Shown here: piece after piece, positions 32,239 to 41,917 of the stretch
Layout of the letters: each line of letters opens with the position of its first letter
Numbering within the stretch: the first letter of the stretch is position 1
Source of the DNA: Cyclobacteriaceae bacterium
Lineage (GTDB): Bacteria > Bacteroidota > Bacteroidia > Cytophagales > Cyclobacteriaceae
Length of the DNA stretch: 64,000 nt
NCBI GenBank assembly: GCA_019638275.1
Contig: JAHBUC010000002.1
Coordinates: 124,001-188,000, forward strand
Reading direction: 5' to 3'
Program-made: the position numbers and the translations under genes
The notes under the pieces: model-generated
Database searches by the model: none
The model's input: only the letters and a program-made list of their open reading frames with translations
What the model was told of the DNA's origin: nothing

Positions 32239-33711
32239 ATGATGAACCGTATCGTTTTAATCGCTTTAATGGTGTTGAATGGGATGGCGTTTGCCCAAAA
32301 CCCAAACATGCCGTCTGATTTCTTAAGTAAAGAGTGGCACAAAGAACGCAGGCAAAAGCTGCGCGAAAAGTTACCCGCCAATTCGGTAGCCGTATTTTTT
32401 GCCAATGCCGTGCGCAACCGCAGCAACGATGTCGACTATGTATATCATCAGGATACCGACTTTCTCTATTTAACCGGCTACCGCGAACCGCATGCCGTTT
32501 TACTAGTGTTCAAAGACAAACAGAAAGCCGCCAATGGCGATGAGTATAATGAAATCATCTTCGTACAGCCTAAAAATCCCATTATGGAAATGTGGACAGG
32601 ACGCAGGCTCGGAAACCTGGGCACAAAAGAACAACTGGGTATTCAACAGGCCTTTAACAATACGGAGTTCAAGAAGTACAACGTAAACTTCGCATCGTTT
32701 GATCAGATCTTGTTTTTTGATTTTCAAAACGATGTGCGCAATGAGCCACGCGACTCTTCCGATTTATACGACCTGATTGAACAATTCAAGGTAAAAGTAA
32801 ATTACCCACGCAAGGATGCGCTCAGTGTGCAGCGCGAACAACCGCAGAACAACTTAAATACCCGTGGACTTTTTAGGATTATGGCTGAGTTGCGTGGCGT
32901 AAAGACACCTGAAGAAATTGACATGATCCGCAAGGCCGTTACTATTTCGTGTGTGGGTCAAGCCGAAGTAATGAAGGCGATGAAACCCGGCATGAGTGAA
33001 CGCGAAATTCAGGGCATACATGAATATGTGTTTAAAAAATACCAGGCCGAAGACATTGGTTATCCCTCAATCGTTGGAGGTGGACACAACGGTTGTATCC
33101 TTCACTACATTGATAATTATAAACCTGCGCTTGATCCAAAAGAATTAATATTGATGGATCTTGGTGCAGAGTATCATGGCTACACTGCCGACATTACCCG
33201 CACCATTCCGGTGGGTGGAAAATTTTCACCTGAACAAAAACAGATTTATGATTTAGTGCTGGAAGCTCAGGAGGCCGCCATGAAAATTTGCAAACCGGGC
33301 GTAAGCTTTAGCACGCTAAGTGATGCCACCATGCAAGTAATCACTAAAGGATTAAAAGAATTGGGCATTGTCACCACCGATCAGGAAGCACGCAAGTACT
33401 ATCCGCATGGTTGCTGCCATCACATCGGACTTGATGTACACGACCGCGGTCTTCGCGACCTGGAAGAAAACATGACGTTTACGATTGAGCCTGGCATTTA
33501 CATTCAGGAAAACACCACCAAAGATCCAAAGTGGTGGGGTATTGCCGTGCGCATTGAAGATGATTACCTCACAACAAAAGATGGATGTGAACATCTTTCA
33601 ACCTATGCGCCACGCACCACAGCCGACATTGAAGCAATGATGAAACAACCAAGTCCGTTGGATAATTTTAAGCTACCCGAACTGGATAAACTGAATAAGC
33701 CAAAGAAGTAG
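32239..33711 (+). CDS. Xaa-Pro aminopeptidase (aminopeptidase P), exported
   Basis: About 490 residues, M24B family. A signal peptide (MMNRIVLIALMVLNGMAFAQ) sends it to the periplasm. The creatinase N-terminal domain (SVAVFFANAVRNRSNDVDYV) is followed by the pita-bread catalytic domain with metal ligands D and D in GYTADITRTIPVGG, H in CHHIGLDVHD, E in FTIEPGIYIQ and E in AVRIEDDYLTT. It removes N-terminal residues before proline. The ATG start was chosen over an in-frame TTG six bases upstream. A strong intrinsic terminator follows. Confidence 0.95.
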   Translation: MMNRIVLIALMVLNGMAFAQNPNMPSDFLSKEWHKERRQKLREKLPANSVAVFFANAVRNRSNDVDYVYHQDTDFLYLTGYREPHAVLLVFKDKQKAANGDEYNEIIFVQPKNPIMEMWTGRRLGNLGTKEQLGIQQAFNNTEFKKYNVNFASFDQILFFDFQNDVRNEPRDSSDLYDLIEQFKVKVNYPRKDALSVQREQPQNNLNTRGLFRIMAELRGVKTPEEIDMIRKAVTISCVGQAEVMKAMKPGMSEREIQGIHEYVFKKYQAEDIGYPSIVGGGHNGCILHYIDNYKPALDPKELILMDLGAEYHGYTADITRTIPVGGKFSPEQKQIYDLVLEAQEAAMKICKPGVSFSTLSDATMQVITKGLKELGIVTTDQEARKYYPHGCCHHIGLDVHDRGLRDLEENMTFTIEPGIYIQENTTKDPKWWGIAVRIEDDYLTTKDGCEHLSTYAPRTTADIEAMMKQPSPLDNFKLPELDKLNKPKK

Positions 33712-33741
33712 TTATTTAACCCAATGTATTACACTAAAAAG

Positions 33742-33766
33742 GAGGCTTGCGAAAGCCTCTTTTTTT
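33742..33766 (+). terminator. Rho-independent terminator after aminopeptidase P
   Basis: GAGGCTT, loop GCGA, AAGCCTC, then seven T. A textbook intrinsic terminator 31 bp after the stop codon. Confidence 0.9.
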
Positions 33767-33815
33767 GACGATACTTTGAAGCTAAACCACTCAAAGACTT
33801 TAGTGTCAAAAAAAT

Positions 33816-34523
33816 TTAGTCCTTCATTAAAAGTGTTCTTAGCGAAAGAAAATGTAATCCATACGCAAGGGGCACTAAAAAAGTAGGAAGAAAGATGAAC
33901 GGGAATGTAGTGACGATGGTGTTGCCTGGTTCGTTAAAAAACACACGAAAAGGCGAAGGCATTGACAGTATAGCGATGGTCACAATGTTGATGAGCAACG
34001 CCAGGCTTAGCAGGTTCCATACAACCATCAATTTTTTATTCTCACTAAAGAAGTAAGCCATCAATGGCGCGGTAACACCAGCGATGATGTCGAAATTTCT
34101 TCCCTCAAACGTCATTTGTTCCGGCAGCAGGTTTTGAATGAACAGCATCCACAATAAAATTTCTACAAAAACACGAAAAACCTGAAGTGAAGTAAGCGCC
34201 TGGATAGGCACATGCTTTAGAATTTGTTTTGTTCCTGCTGAAAACGTAATCCACATTATCCCGATTAGTGGAATAAACAGAAATGGAGCAATGTTAAGCG
34301 GAAACAATTCGAATCTTCCGGCAAAGCCTGTAAGCGCTACCACTGCTACCAGTATCGACCAGATCATAATGGTTAGGAATGCGCCTGTGCGGATTTTCTT
34401 CTGCTTTTCTTCCGTCCAGCCCGTTTTAACCAATGCAGCACGCAGGTGTCGCAAAACGAGCCCATAAAATAATGCGGTGAGCAAAACAAAGCCTATTGCC
34501 GTGGTGCCAAAGAGCAAGCTCAT
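33816..34523 (-). CDS. Polytopic membrane protein, unknown
   Basis: 235 residues with about seven membrane helices (for example FLTIMIWSILVAVVALTGFAG and IAPFLFIPLIGIMWITFSAG). The family is not recognised; similar seven-helix proteins occur in many Cytophagales. A Lys/Arg-rich loop (KTGWTEEKQKKIRTG) lies near residue 40, on the cytoplasmic side by the positive-inside rule. It is about 50 bp after the FAD monooxygenase start region on the same strand order and may be its downstream operon partner. Confidence 0.6.
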   Translation of the reverse strand: MSLLFGTTAIGFVLLTALFYGLVLRHLRAALVKTGWTEEKQKKIRTGAFLTIMIWSILVAVVALTGFAGRFELFPLNIAPFLFIPLIGIMWITFSAGTKQILKHVPIQALTSLQVFRVFVEILLWMLFIQNLLPEQMTFEGRNFDIIAGVTAPLMAYFFSENKKLMVVWNLLSLALLINIVTIAILSMPSPFRVFFNEPGNTIVTTFPFIFLPTFLVPLAYGLHFLSLRTLLMKD

Positions 34524-34575
34524 GTTTGAAAGGGTTGATAAGTGACCCTTTTACGGAAAATCCAACACAAAAGTT

Positions 34576-35718
34576 TTATGATGCAATATTCAGCACCTGT
34601 TTTAACTGTCGCTCATTGAGGGCATCAGGAAGCAGGCGGAACAACGCGTTGCGCATTTTTGCCAGTAATGGGTGCTGCACTTGTGCCACCTTACCTAACC
34701 GCTGACTTGTGTTTACAATAAATTGGACACGCTTTAATCTTGTGTGCTCAAAAATCTGAAAGGCTTTAACAGGATTAGATTGCTGCTCCAGCACATCAGC
34801 CACAACTGCAGCATCTTCTATACCCAAACATGCACCCTGCCCGAGGTTGGGTGTTGTGGCGTGCGCGGCATCGCCAATCAACAATATCCGGTTGAAAGCA
34901 AACCGGGATATTGGTTTGAGATCAACAATATCATTCCAGATGATATTTTCTTCTGGCGTTTGCTCTATAATTTGCGGAACAGGCTGAGCGAATCCTTCAA
35001 AATTCTTCCTCAACGCTTCACGTGATAACCGCTTCATGTGTTCATTCTGATAAGGCGCATTTTTACAGGCAAACCAGTACACTTTGTTATCGCCAATGGG
35101 CACATATCCAATCCGGCCCGTTGTGCCCCATGTCTCTACAGCCTGATCTTCAATGCCCCACGTGCTTTCAACAATTCCACGCCAGCAGGTGTAGCCCGCA
35201 TAACGCGGTGTTGAATCGGGTAATAGTTGTTTGCGTATGGCTGAGTGAATGCCATCAGCCACAATAACAGCCGCGCCTTCGGCTTCGGTGCCATCATCAA
35301 ACCTCAGTACAACGGTGTTTTCCTTTTCAGAAAAACTGATTGCTTTTTTTCCGGTCTTAATTCGGTCGGGCGGTATTTCTCCGAGCAGTACTTCATGCAG
35401 CGCGCCTCGGTGTATGGCTACATTGTACATTCCATATTTGTGTGTGAACTTTCGTGTATCCAGTGCGGAAATGAAGTTACCCTTTTCATCCTGAATGATC
35501 ATAGAGGTAATGAGCTGTCCTCGCACCTTTACCTGCTCCGCTACCTGAAGTTGCTCGAGTACCTTCATGGCGTTACCCGCCAGGCTTATGCCTGAGCCGA
35601 TGGCTTTGATTTCAGGAACAGCTTCATACACGGTGAAGTCGATGTTCTTGCGGTGTAGCGCAATGGCAGCAGTGAGCCCTGCAATACCGCCACCCAGAAT
35701 TAAAATCTTGTCATTCAT
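34576..35718 (-). CDS. FAD-dependent monooxygenase
   Basis: 380 residues, class A flavoprotein monooxygenase. The N-terminal Rossmann motif ILILGGGIAGLTAAIALHRK binds the ADP part of FAD. The mid-protein segment ADGIHSAIRKQLLPD and the second FAD motif LIGDAAHATTPNLGQGACLG are both present. It hydroxylates an aromatic or similar compound using NAD(P)H and oxygen; the substrate is unknown. The start is the Met of MNDKILILGGG; the in-frame extension upstream is unrelated. The Crp-like regulator gene ends 49 bp upstream of it, so the two may be regulated together. Confidence 0.9.
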   Translation of the reverse strand: MNDKILILGGGIAGLTAAIALHRKNIDFTVYEAVPEIKAIGSGISLAGNAMKVLEQLQVAEQVKVRGQLITSMIIQDEKGNFISALDTRKFTHKYGMYNVAIHRGALHEVLLGEIPPDRIKTGKKAISFSEKENTVVLRFDDGTEAEGAAVIVADGIHSAIRKQLLPDSTPRYAGYTCWRGIVESTWGIEDQAVETWGTTGRIGYVPIGDNKVYWFACKNAPYQNEHMKRLSREALRKNFEGFAQPVPQIIEQTPEENIIWNDIVDLKPISRFAFNRILLIGDAAHATTPNLGQGACLGIEDAAVVADVLEQQSNPVKAFQIFEHTRLKRVQFIVNTSQRLGKVAQVQHPLLAKMRNALFRLLPDALNERQLKQVLNIAS

Positions 35719-35767
35719 CAACTGCTTATACGCCAACTTTGCGGTCAGGAATTTTACATATGTTAAA

Positions 35768-36334
35768 TTATTGCTTGCCGGCACGAATGCGACTGATGCT
35801 TACCTGTGTTGTGCCCAGGTAGGAAGCAATGTGTTTCAACGGTGCCCGATTGGTTATACCGGGATACAGCTTTTCCAGTTCTTCATAGCGTTCCTTTGCC
35901 GACAAAAACCGAATGCTCTCAATGCGCTGCTGCCCTTCCAACATTCCATATATCGCCATTTTGCGTGAAGCCCGTTCAAGATCGTGGCGTTGCTCACAAA
36001 GCTTGTCGAAAACTGCATACGAGAAATAAATTATCTCGGAATCTTCCAGCACTTCAATGGCTTTATGCGAAGGTTGCTGACTAAACAAGGCTGGCAAGGC
36101 CCCGATAAATTGATTATCGATAGCAAAGTAATCCGTTATGTCCTGATCGTTCCGCAAATAATAAACACGCGCTAACCCACTTTTCACAAAATAAAAATTA
36201 TCCGGAACCTGACCGATGCGAACCAGGTGATCGCCTCGTTTTACTTGCTTGTTGTGCAGAATATATGAAAAGGCTTCCTGCGTTTCAACCGAAACAGGAT
36301 ACAATTGTTGAAGAATTTGAAGGATAGGATTCAT
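35768..36334 (-). CDS. Crp/Fnr family regulator
   Basis: 188 residues: an N-terminal cyclic-nucleotide-binding fold (VKRGDHLVRIGQVPDNFYFV, SGLARVYYLRNDQDITDYFA) and a short C-terminal winged HTH (APLKHIASYLGTTQVSISRI). No Fnr-type Cys cluster is present. Such regulators in Bacteroidota often control a neighbouring gene, here probably the FAD monooxygenase downstream. It lies four bases after the AraC-type gene, so it could also share that transcript. Confidence 0.85.
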   Translation of the reverse strand: MNPILQILQQLYPVSVETQEAFSYILHNKQVKRGDHLVRIGQVPDNFYFVKSGLARVYYLRNDQDITDYFAIDNQFIGALPALFSQQPSHKAIEVLEDSEIIYFSYAVFDKLCEQRHDLERASRKMAIYGMLEGQQRIESIRFLSAKERYEELEKLYPGITNRAPLKHIASYLGTTQVSISRIRAGKQ

Positions 36335-36338
36335 CGCG

Positions 36339-37475
36339 TTATTGTTGCCGGAATTCCGAAGGCGTCATGCCGGTGTTTTTTTTGAAGGCGGTGTTGAATG
36401 ACGATTTGGAGTTATAACCCACCTGTTCAGCAATTTCCTCTACTTTGATGTTCATCTGCTCCTTCAATAATTTCTTGGCTTCCTCCACGCGATAAGCGGC
36501 TATCAGCTCGAAAAAACTTTTACCTAGTCCATCATTAATGGCTTGCGAAAGCACATGAACTGAAACACTCAATTCTTGCGCCAACTCAGGCAACGAAAAA
36601 TCAGAACGCATGTACGGCTTCTCAGCTTTCATTAAGCTATTCAGTTTATCAATAAGTGCCTGTTGTTGGTTGGGAGTGAGTGAAGAACCCTTATACTTCT
36701 GTTGTTCGTTAAGCGATGCCTGTTTGAAAAAACCTGAACCCCGCATTACAGAAAAACTAGTGGCATAAATCATCAACGCACCAAATGTGGCAAACAAGTG
36801 GTCGCCCGTGTCGTTTTTATTCATCAGTTTCACAACCAGAATAAATATGGTGAAGCATGCAATTTGCATTACTCCGTTGCGCAAGGTTCGTAACGATAAG
36901 GACTGAGGAAACCAAAATGATTCCTTCTTCTTGCTGAAGGCCTGAATGATAACACCTCCACTAAGCATTAGATAGAACGCCAAACTGATTAACACCAGTT
37001 CCGTATGCCATTCCGTTACCAAAAACATCCAGGGGTCGTAGTTGTAAACCACATCCTTCAATGGAGAGCCGGGATGATAGGCATTTATCCATGCATTATA
37101 CTTTATATCGATTGATGAAACCAGAAAGGGAATCAACAGCAATGAATAAATAATCGGGAAAGCAGTGTGGGCAATAACTAGCTTCCGGTTTACCGGTCCG
37201 CGAGCAAGTGATCTGACATACAGAAAAAGGAAAGGCCCGATCAGCAAAGCAAAAGGCTCGGAGAAATCCACCAGGTGAAGGATGTGATCAATATACCCGG
37301 TGTACATGAGAAATATCTCGAGTTCGCAGGCAATAATGGCAATCAGCAACCATCCATAAAGCACATTATATTGTCGTAACCGATGCTCTTTAGAGAAGAA
37401 AAAAAGCGTGAGGAATACCGCTTGTACCAGGCCGAGCAATATAAATACGGCAAAAAAATCCATGCGATAACCCAT
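36339..37475 (-). CDS. Membrane-bound AraC-type regulator
   Basis: 378 residues. Residues 1-235 have seven or eight membrane helices (FFAVFILLGLVQAVFLTLFF, FLLIGPFLFLYVRS). The cytoplasmic C-terminus is an AraC HTH pair (SLPELAQELSVSVHVLSQAI, KVEEIAEQVGYNSKSSFNTA) ending FKKNTGMTPSEFRQQ. The architecture couples a membrane sensor directly to a DNA-binding output. It is divergent from the M28 peptidase gene with about 80 bp between, and it precedes the Crp-like gene closely. An alternative Met four residues in (MDFFAV) is possible. Confidence 0.85.
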   Translation of the reverse strand: MGYRMDFFAVFILLGLVQAVFLTLFFFSKEHRLRQYNVLYGWLLIAIIACELEIFLMYTGYIDHILHLVDFSEPFALLIGPFLFLYVRSLARGPVNRKLVIAHTAFPIIYSLLLIPFLVSSIDIKYNAWINAYHPGSPLKDVVYNYDPWMFLVTEWHTELVLISLAFYLMLSGGVIIQAFSKKKESFWFPQSLSLRTLRNGVMQIACFTIFILVVKLMNKNDTGDHLFATFGALMIYATSFSVMRGSGFFKQASLNEQQKYKGSSLTPNQQQALIDKLNSLMKAEKPYMRSDFSLPELAQELSVSVHVLSQAINDGLGKSFFELIAAYRVEEAKKLLKEQMNIKVEEIAEQVGYNSKSSFNTAFKKNTGMTPSEFRQQ

Positions 37476-37529
37476 GCCTCCAATTTATCACTTTTTATTC
37501 CATGCTGGCATAAAACTGTAGGCTTACGC

Positions 37530-37537
37530 TATCTTTG
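37530..37537 (+). promoter_or_regulatory. TATCTTTG -7 element of the M28 peptidase gene
   Basis: Exact TAnnTTTG match, 22 bp before the ATG, within the divergent intergenic region with the membrane AraC regulator. Confidence 0.55.
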
Positions 37538-37558
37538 CGGTTCATTAGTTATACCCAC

Positions 37559-38782
37559 ATGAAAAAAAACGCACTTCTTGGTCTATTTGGATTATTCATT
37601 TCCGCCACACTTTTTGCACAGCAATTTGATGAGGCCCGTATCCTTTCGCACATTAAAATTCTGGCTAATGACTCCCTTCAGGGGCGGGGCACGGGCACCG
37701 AAGGCGAAAAAATGGCTGCCGATTACATCTCAAAAACATACAAATCGCTAAAGCTAAAACCGGTAGGTAAAACCAAAAGCTACCTGCAGCCTTTTGAGTT
37801 TAAACGTGGGGCACATGGCGAAGGTGAGCCAGGCACTGCCCATAATGTGGTGGGCTTTCTCGATAATAAAGCCGAATACACTATTGTTATTGGTGCGCAT
37901 TACGATCACCTAGGAATTGGTGAGCAGGGGAATTCTTTAGATGCAAACCCTACCGGAAAAATTCATAACGGTGCGGATGATAATGCCTCAGGAGTAGCGG
38001 GCGTACTTGAACTTGCCCGATACTTCAGCACCAACAAGATTAAGGAGAAATACAATTTCGTTTTCATCTGCTTTTCGGGTGAAGAGATGGGCTTATTCGG
38101 ATCAAAGTATTTTACTGAGAACGCCCCACTTGATCTGACTAAAGTAAATTATATGATTAATATGGATATGATCGGTAGGCTTGATCCACAAACGAAAGTC
38201 TTGGCCGTGAACGGAACAGGAACCAGTCCGGTGTGGGAGCCGTTGTTGCAGAATTTAGCATCCGATCAATTGAAAATAAAAACGGATTCTTCAGGTATCG
38301 GGCCTTCGGATCATACTTCGTTTTACCTGAAAAATATTCCGGCATTGCATTTCTTTACAGGGGCGCATGCCGATTATCATAAACCCACAGATGATTGGGA
38401 GAAAATAAATGCCAAAGGTCAGGCCGATGTGCTAACCCTGATTGCCAAACTGATTAACGAACTGGATAGCCAACCTAAACTTGCCTTTCTGCCTACTAAA
38501 GCTAAGCCGATGGCAAGCCGCTCTGCTTTTAAAATAACCATGGGTATTATGCCCAGCTACACGGCTGATGAAGCAGGTGTAAAAGTAGACGGAGTAACCG
38601 ATGGAAGACCCGGACAAAAAGCGGGCATACAAACCGGAGACATTATCATTCAAATGGGTGACCTGACCATAAAAGATATTCAGGATTACATGGGCGCCCT
38701 GGGCAAGTTTGATAAAGGGCAAACCATTCCGGTGAAGGTGAAGCGTGGCGGAGAGGTGATTACACTCACCGTTAACTTTTAA
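37559..38782 (+). CDS. M28 family metallopeptidase with PDZ domain, exported
   Basis: 407 residues. A signal peptide (MKKNALLGLFGLFISATLFAQ) is followed by the M28 domain with zinc ligands H and D in IGAHYDHLG and GADDNASGVAGV, E E in FSGEEMGLFGS, D in NMDMIG and H in HADYHKPTDDW. The C-terminal hundred residues form a PDZ domain (AGVKVDGVTDGRPGQKAGIQ, GDIIIQMGDLTIKDIQDYMG). It probably acts as an aminopeptidase in the periplasm or outside. The ATG was chosen over an in-frame TTG 24 bases upstream that lies in the promoter. Confidence 0.95.
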   Translation: MKKNALLGLFGLFISATLFAQQFDEARILSHIKILANDSLQGRGTGTEGEKMAADYISKTYKSLKLKPVGKTKSYLQPFEFKRGAHGEGEPGTAHNVVGFLDNKAEYTIVIGAHYDHLGIGEQGNSLDANPTGKIHNGADDNASGVAGVLELARYFSTNKIKEKYNFVFICFSGEEMGLFGSKYFTENAPLDLTKVNYMINMDMIGRLDPQTKVLAVNGTGTSPVWEPLLQNLASDQLKIKTDSSGIGPSDHTSFYLKNIPALHFFTGAHADYHKPTDDWEKINAKGQADVLTLIAKLINELDSQPKLAFLPTKAKPMASRSAFKITMGIMPSYTADEAGVKVDGVTDGRPGQKAGIQTGDIIIQMGDLTIKDIQDYMGALGKFDKGQTIPVKVKRGGEVITLTVNF

Positions 38783-38841
38783 TACCTTTTGATCCACCGA
38801 AATATGTGAGGCGATAAATTTTTAGATAGCCAATACGTCCC

Positions 38842-39981
38842 TTAACGAAGAAGCTCCCTGGAAATAACCAGCTTCTGAATTTCCGTTGTGCCCTCATAGA
38901 TCTGTGTGATCTTTGCATCGCGCATGAGGCGTTCAACATGAAACTCTTTCACGTATCCGTAACCACCATGAATCTGAACGGCTTCAGTTGTCACATCCTG
39001 TGCGATTTGTGAAGCAAATAATTTGGCTTGCGCAGCAGCCTTAACAAAATCCTTTCCTTGATCTTTGAGGTAAGCCGCTTGCCATACCAACAAACGTGCG
39101 GCATCTATTTTTGTAGCCATCTCGGCCAACTTGAATTGAATGGCCTGATGCTCCGCTAAATGTTTTCCGAATGCCTTTCGTTCTTTTGAATACTTCAATG
39201 CCAACTCGTATGCACCCGAAGCAATGCCGAGCGCCTGCGAGGCGATACCAATTCGTCCACCATTCAAGGTGGTCATGGCAAAGGTAAAACCAAACCCATC
39301 TTCACCGATTCGATTTGCTTTAGGCACTTTTACATCCGTGAACATTAACGAGTGTGTATCCGAGCCACGAATACCCATCTTGTCTTCCTTCTTGCCCACT
39401 ACAAAACCGGGCATACCCTTTTCAACAATCAGGGCATTGATACCCTTATGGCGCTTGGCTGCATCGGTTTGCGCAATGACAATATAAACACTGGCGCTGT
39501 TGCCATTTGTAATCCAGTTTTTTGTTCCGTTCAGCAGGTAGTGATCACCCTTATCTTCAGCAGTAGTACGCTGACTGGTTGCATCCGATCCTGCTTCGGG
39601 CTCAGATAAACAAAAGGCACCGATGACTTCACCAGTAGCCAATCGCTTTAGATATTTTTCCTTCTGCTCTTCGGTTCCGAATTTCTCCAACCCCCAACAC
39701 ACCAGTGAATTGTTCACCGACATACACACCGAAGCCGAGGCATCAATCTTAGAGATTTCCTCCATAGCCAGTACATACGAGATGGTGTCCATTCCTCCAC
39801 CATTGTATTTCGGATCCACCATCATGCCCATGAAACCGAGTTCACCCATTTTCTTCACTTGCTCGGTTGGAAATTTTTGGTCGGTGTCCCGATCAATAAC
39901 ACCCGGCAATAATTCATTCTGCGCAAAATCTCTGGCGGCTTGCTGTACAGCTAAATGCTCTTCGGTAAGTTGAAAGTTCAT
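38842..39981 (-). CDS. Acyl-CoA dehydrogenase
   Basis: 379 residues, standard length, with all three ACAD blocks: the N-terminal helices (EEHLAVQQAARDFAQNEL), the FAD-binding middle domain (GAFCLSEPEAGSDATSQRTT, WITNGNSASVYIVIAQTD), and the C-terminal helical domain (IQIHGGYGYVKEFHVERLMR) with the catalytic Glu in IYEGTTEIQ. It oxidises a short- or medium-chain acyl-CoA in beta-oxidation or amino acid breakdown. The start is the Met of MNFQLTEEH; the open frame upstream runs through the hairpin of the neighbouring gene's terminator. Confidence 0.95.
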   Translation of the reverse strand: MNFQLTEEHLAVQQAARDFAQNELLPGVIDRDTDQKFPTEQVKKMGELGFMGMMVDPKYNGGGMDTISYVLAMEEISKIDASASVCMSVNNSLVCWGLEKFGTEEQKEKYLKRLATGEVIGAFCLSEPEAGSDATSQRTTAEDKGDHYLLNGTKNWITNGNSASVYIVIAQTDAAKRHKGINALIVEKGMPGFVVGKKEDKMGIRGSDTHSLMFTDVKVPKANRIGEDGFGFTFAMTTLNGGRIGIASQALGIASGAYELALKYSKERKAFGKHLAEHQAIQFKLAEMATKIDAARLLVWQAAYLKDQGKDFVKAAAQAKLFASQIAQDVTTEAVQIHGGYGYVKEFHVERLMRDAKITQIYEGTTEIQKLVISRELLR

Positions 39982-40002
39982 GGTTTGTGCTTTTTCCGAA
40001 TT

Positions 40003-40039
40003 AAACAAAAAGAAAGGGCCCGGGGTTAATTCCGGGCCC
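40003..40039 (-). terminator. Intrinsic terminator of the zinc peptidase gene
   Basis: On the minus strand GGGCCCGG, loop AATTAACC, CCGGGCCC is followed by a T-rich run. It stands about 30 bp after the stop of the zinc peptidase gene and just before the acyl-CoA dehydrogenase start. Confidence 0.85.
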
Positions 40040-40071
40040 AAAATTAATTGAATCCTTGAAACTTTATCGGA

Positions 40072-40770
40072 TTAATCATCGCGACCACCAAGAAACATCA
40101 TCACATAATATAACAGGGTAGTCAGCGCACCAATAGCGGCTACCACATAGGTCATGGCTGCCCACTTAAGCGCATCCTTTGCCATGTCATGTTCCTGGCG
40201 ATTTACAATCCCCCGGTTTTCAATCCAGGCCAATGCTCTGCGGCTGGCATCAAACTCAACCGGCAATGTTACAAAAGCAAACAGGGTAAATACGCCATAG
40301 CAGCCAATGATAATAAGCAGTGCGGTATTCCAAGGCAAAATGCTTTGCATGAATGAACCTCCTAAAATCATGGCCCAAAAAATCATGTTCATGATTTTGC
40401 CACTCACATTCTGCACCGGTACCATAGCCGAACGAAACTGAAGCATGGAGTATGCCGTAGCATGTTGCACGGCATGGCCACATTCGTGCGCGGCAACAGC
40501 CGCTGCAGCAGCGCTTCTGCCATTATAAACTTCAGGGCTAAGGTTTACGGTTTTGTTTGCAGGATTGTAGTGATCGGAAAGTTCACCCTCCACACTCAAC
40601 ACTTGCACATCGTGAATACCGTTATCAGCCAACATCAGCCTAGCAATTTCAGCACCTGATAAATCACGGTTTAACCGGATTGCAGAATACTTGCGGAATT
40701 TACTTTTCAGTCTGCCACTTACGATCATTCCGATCACCATGAAAATTCCACCAATAATGAAAACACCCAT
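40072..40770 (-). CDS. Membrane zinc metallopeptidase (YugP-like)
   Basis: 232 residues of the DUF2268/YugP group of neutral zinc metallopeptidases. An N-terminal helix is followed by the HExxH site in AAAVAAHECGHAVQHATAYS, then three more membrane helices. Its substrates are unknown; it may act in membrane protein quality control. The segment ARLMLADNGIHDVQVLSVEG before the active site is typical of the family. It is monocistronic with a strong terminator. Confidence 0.9.
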   Translation of the reverse strand: MGVFIIGGIFMVIGMIVSGRLKSKFRKYSAIRLNRDLSGAEIARLMLADNGIHDVQVLSVEGELSDHYNPANKTVNLSPEVYNGRSAAAAAVAAHECGHAVQHATAYSMLQFRSAMVPVQNVSGKIMNMIFWAMILGGSFMQSILPWNTALLIIIGCYGVFTLFAFVTLPVEFDASRRALAWIENRGIVNRQEHDMAKDALKWAAMTYVVAAIGALTTLLYYVMMFLGGRDD

Positions 40771-40858
40771 ATTCTTCTAAGTTTTTAGATTTCTACAATT
40801 AACAACTTCCACGCCAGTTGAATTCCCTGACAATTCGTCATAACAGGCTTCTACAAAG

Positions 40859-41899
40859 CTAAGCAGAAGGTTGTTCATCCGATACAGGTGGGGCAGTCTT
40901 TTGTTTTCGGAGCAAAATGGATGTGAGGATTAATGAGACTACACCCCCAACAATCATGATCAGGGTTTGCCAGCCATGAAAAACAAAGGTAAACGCCACA
41001 GCATCTGCTTGCGGAACCTGATATAATAGAGAAAGTCCGGCAGGTAAAAGCACATGATACGACCCCGCCCCACCTGGAAGCGGTGCCGCCATAGCAATGG
41101 TACCAATGGCAAAAAGTGAAAGTACTGCACCAAAGCCAAGGTGAGCGGTTTCATCAAATGCCCGGATAACCGCATAACTCATAAGAAAATACAAAGCCCA
41201 GATTACCACAGAATGTAGAATAAACAGGCCTTTGTTTTCAAGGGTAAGCACCGAAGTCAAACCGGTTTTGAACCCTCTCCACACGTTGCGAACCCGATCA
41301 CGGAGCTTTTGATTTCTCTTTAAGATGTAAAATCCGATCAGGCCGATCACGATCAGTACAACAATCACCGTTACAATCAAACCCAGTTTCCCCCGGCCAA
41401 GCACAGGCTGAATGGGAAGCGTTTCCATGAAACCAAAAAGTTTGTCTGCCTCAACCACAAAAGCCAATGCCAGCACAATCACCAGAAAAAACAAATCAGC
41501 AATACGTTCAACCACCACGGTACCGAACGAAACCTCAACCGGAATTCTATTTAGTTTATACAAATTAAAACACCGCGACACCTCACCGCCTCTGGGTATT
41601 ACCAGATTTACCAGATAGCCCACCATCAACGAAAGAAAACCATTATATAACGAAGTACTGTGGCCTGCCGACTTTAACAACATACGCCAGCGTTCGGCCC
41701 GCAACACATGGCTGATCATCACAAACACCAGCATAACCAAAAGCCAGAATTTATCGGCCCGGTACCAGGTTTTTAATAAGTAGTCCCACTTATTTTCACC
41801 TTCTTCAACATGAATAGCACGTAGGGAAAACCACACCAAAAAAGCAGTGGCTGCCAGAATAAGGATGTACTGAACAAATACCCGTATGCGAGAACCCAA
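40859..41899 (-). CDS. Flippase-like / lysylphosphatidylglycerol synthase TM domain protein
   Basis: 346 residues with about eight membrane helices, matching the UPF0104 family (LVNLVIPRGGEVSRCFNLYK and PLPGGAGSYHVLLPAGLSLL are typical blocks). The aminoacyltransferase half of MprF is absent, so it would be a lipid flippase-like module alone. Its lipid is unknown. It lies 18 bp downstream of panD on the same strand, so it could be the last gene of a panC-panD transcript. Confidence 0.85.
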   Translation of the reverse strand: MGSRIRVFVQYILILAATAFLVWFSLRAIHVEEGENKWDYLLKTWYRADKFWLLVMLVFVMISHVLRAERWRMLLKSAGHSTSLYNGFLSLMVGYLVNLVIPRGGEVSRCFNLYKLNRIPVEVSFGTVVVERIADLFFLVIVLALAFVVEADKLFGFMETLPIQPVLGRGKLGLIVTVIVVLIVIGLIGFYILKRNQKLRDRVRNVWRGFKTGLTSVLTLENKGLFILHSVVIWALYFLMSYAVIRAFDETAHLGFGAVLSLFAIGTIAMAAPLPGGAGSYHVLLPAGLSLLYQVPQADAVAFTFVFHGWQTLIMIVGGVVSLILTSILLRKQKTAPPVSDEQPSA

Positions 41900-41917
41900 T
41901 GCAATGGAATTAAGCTG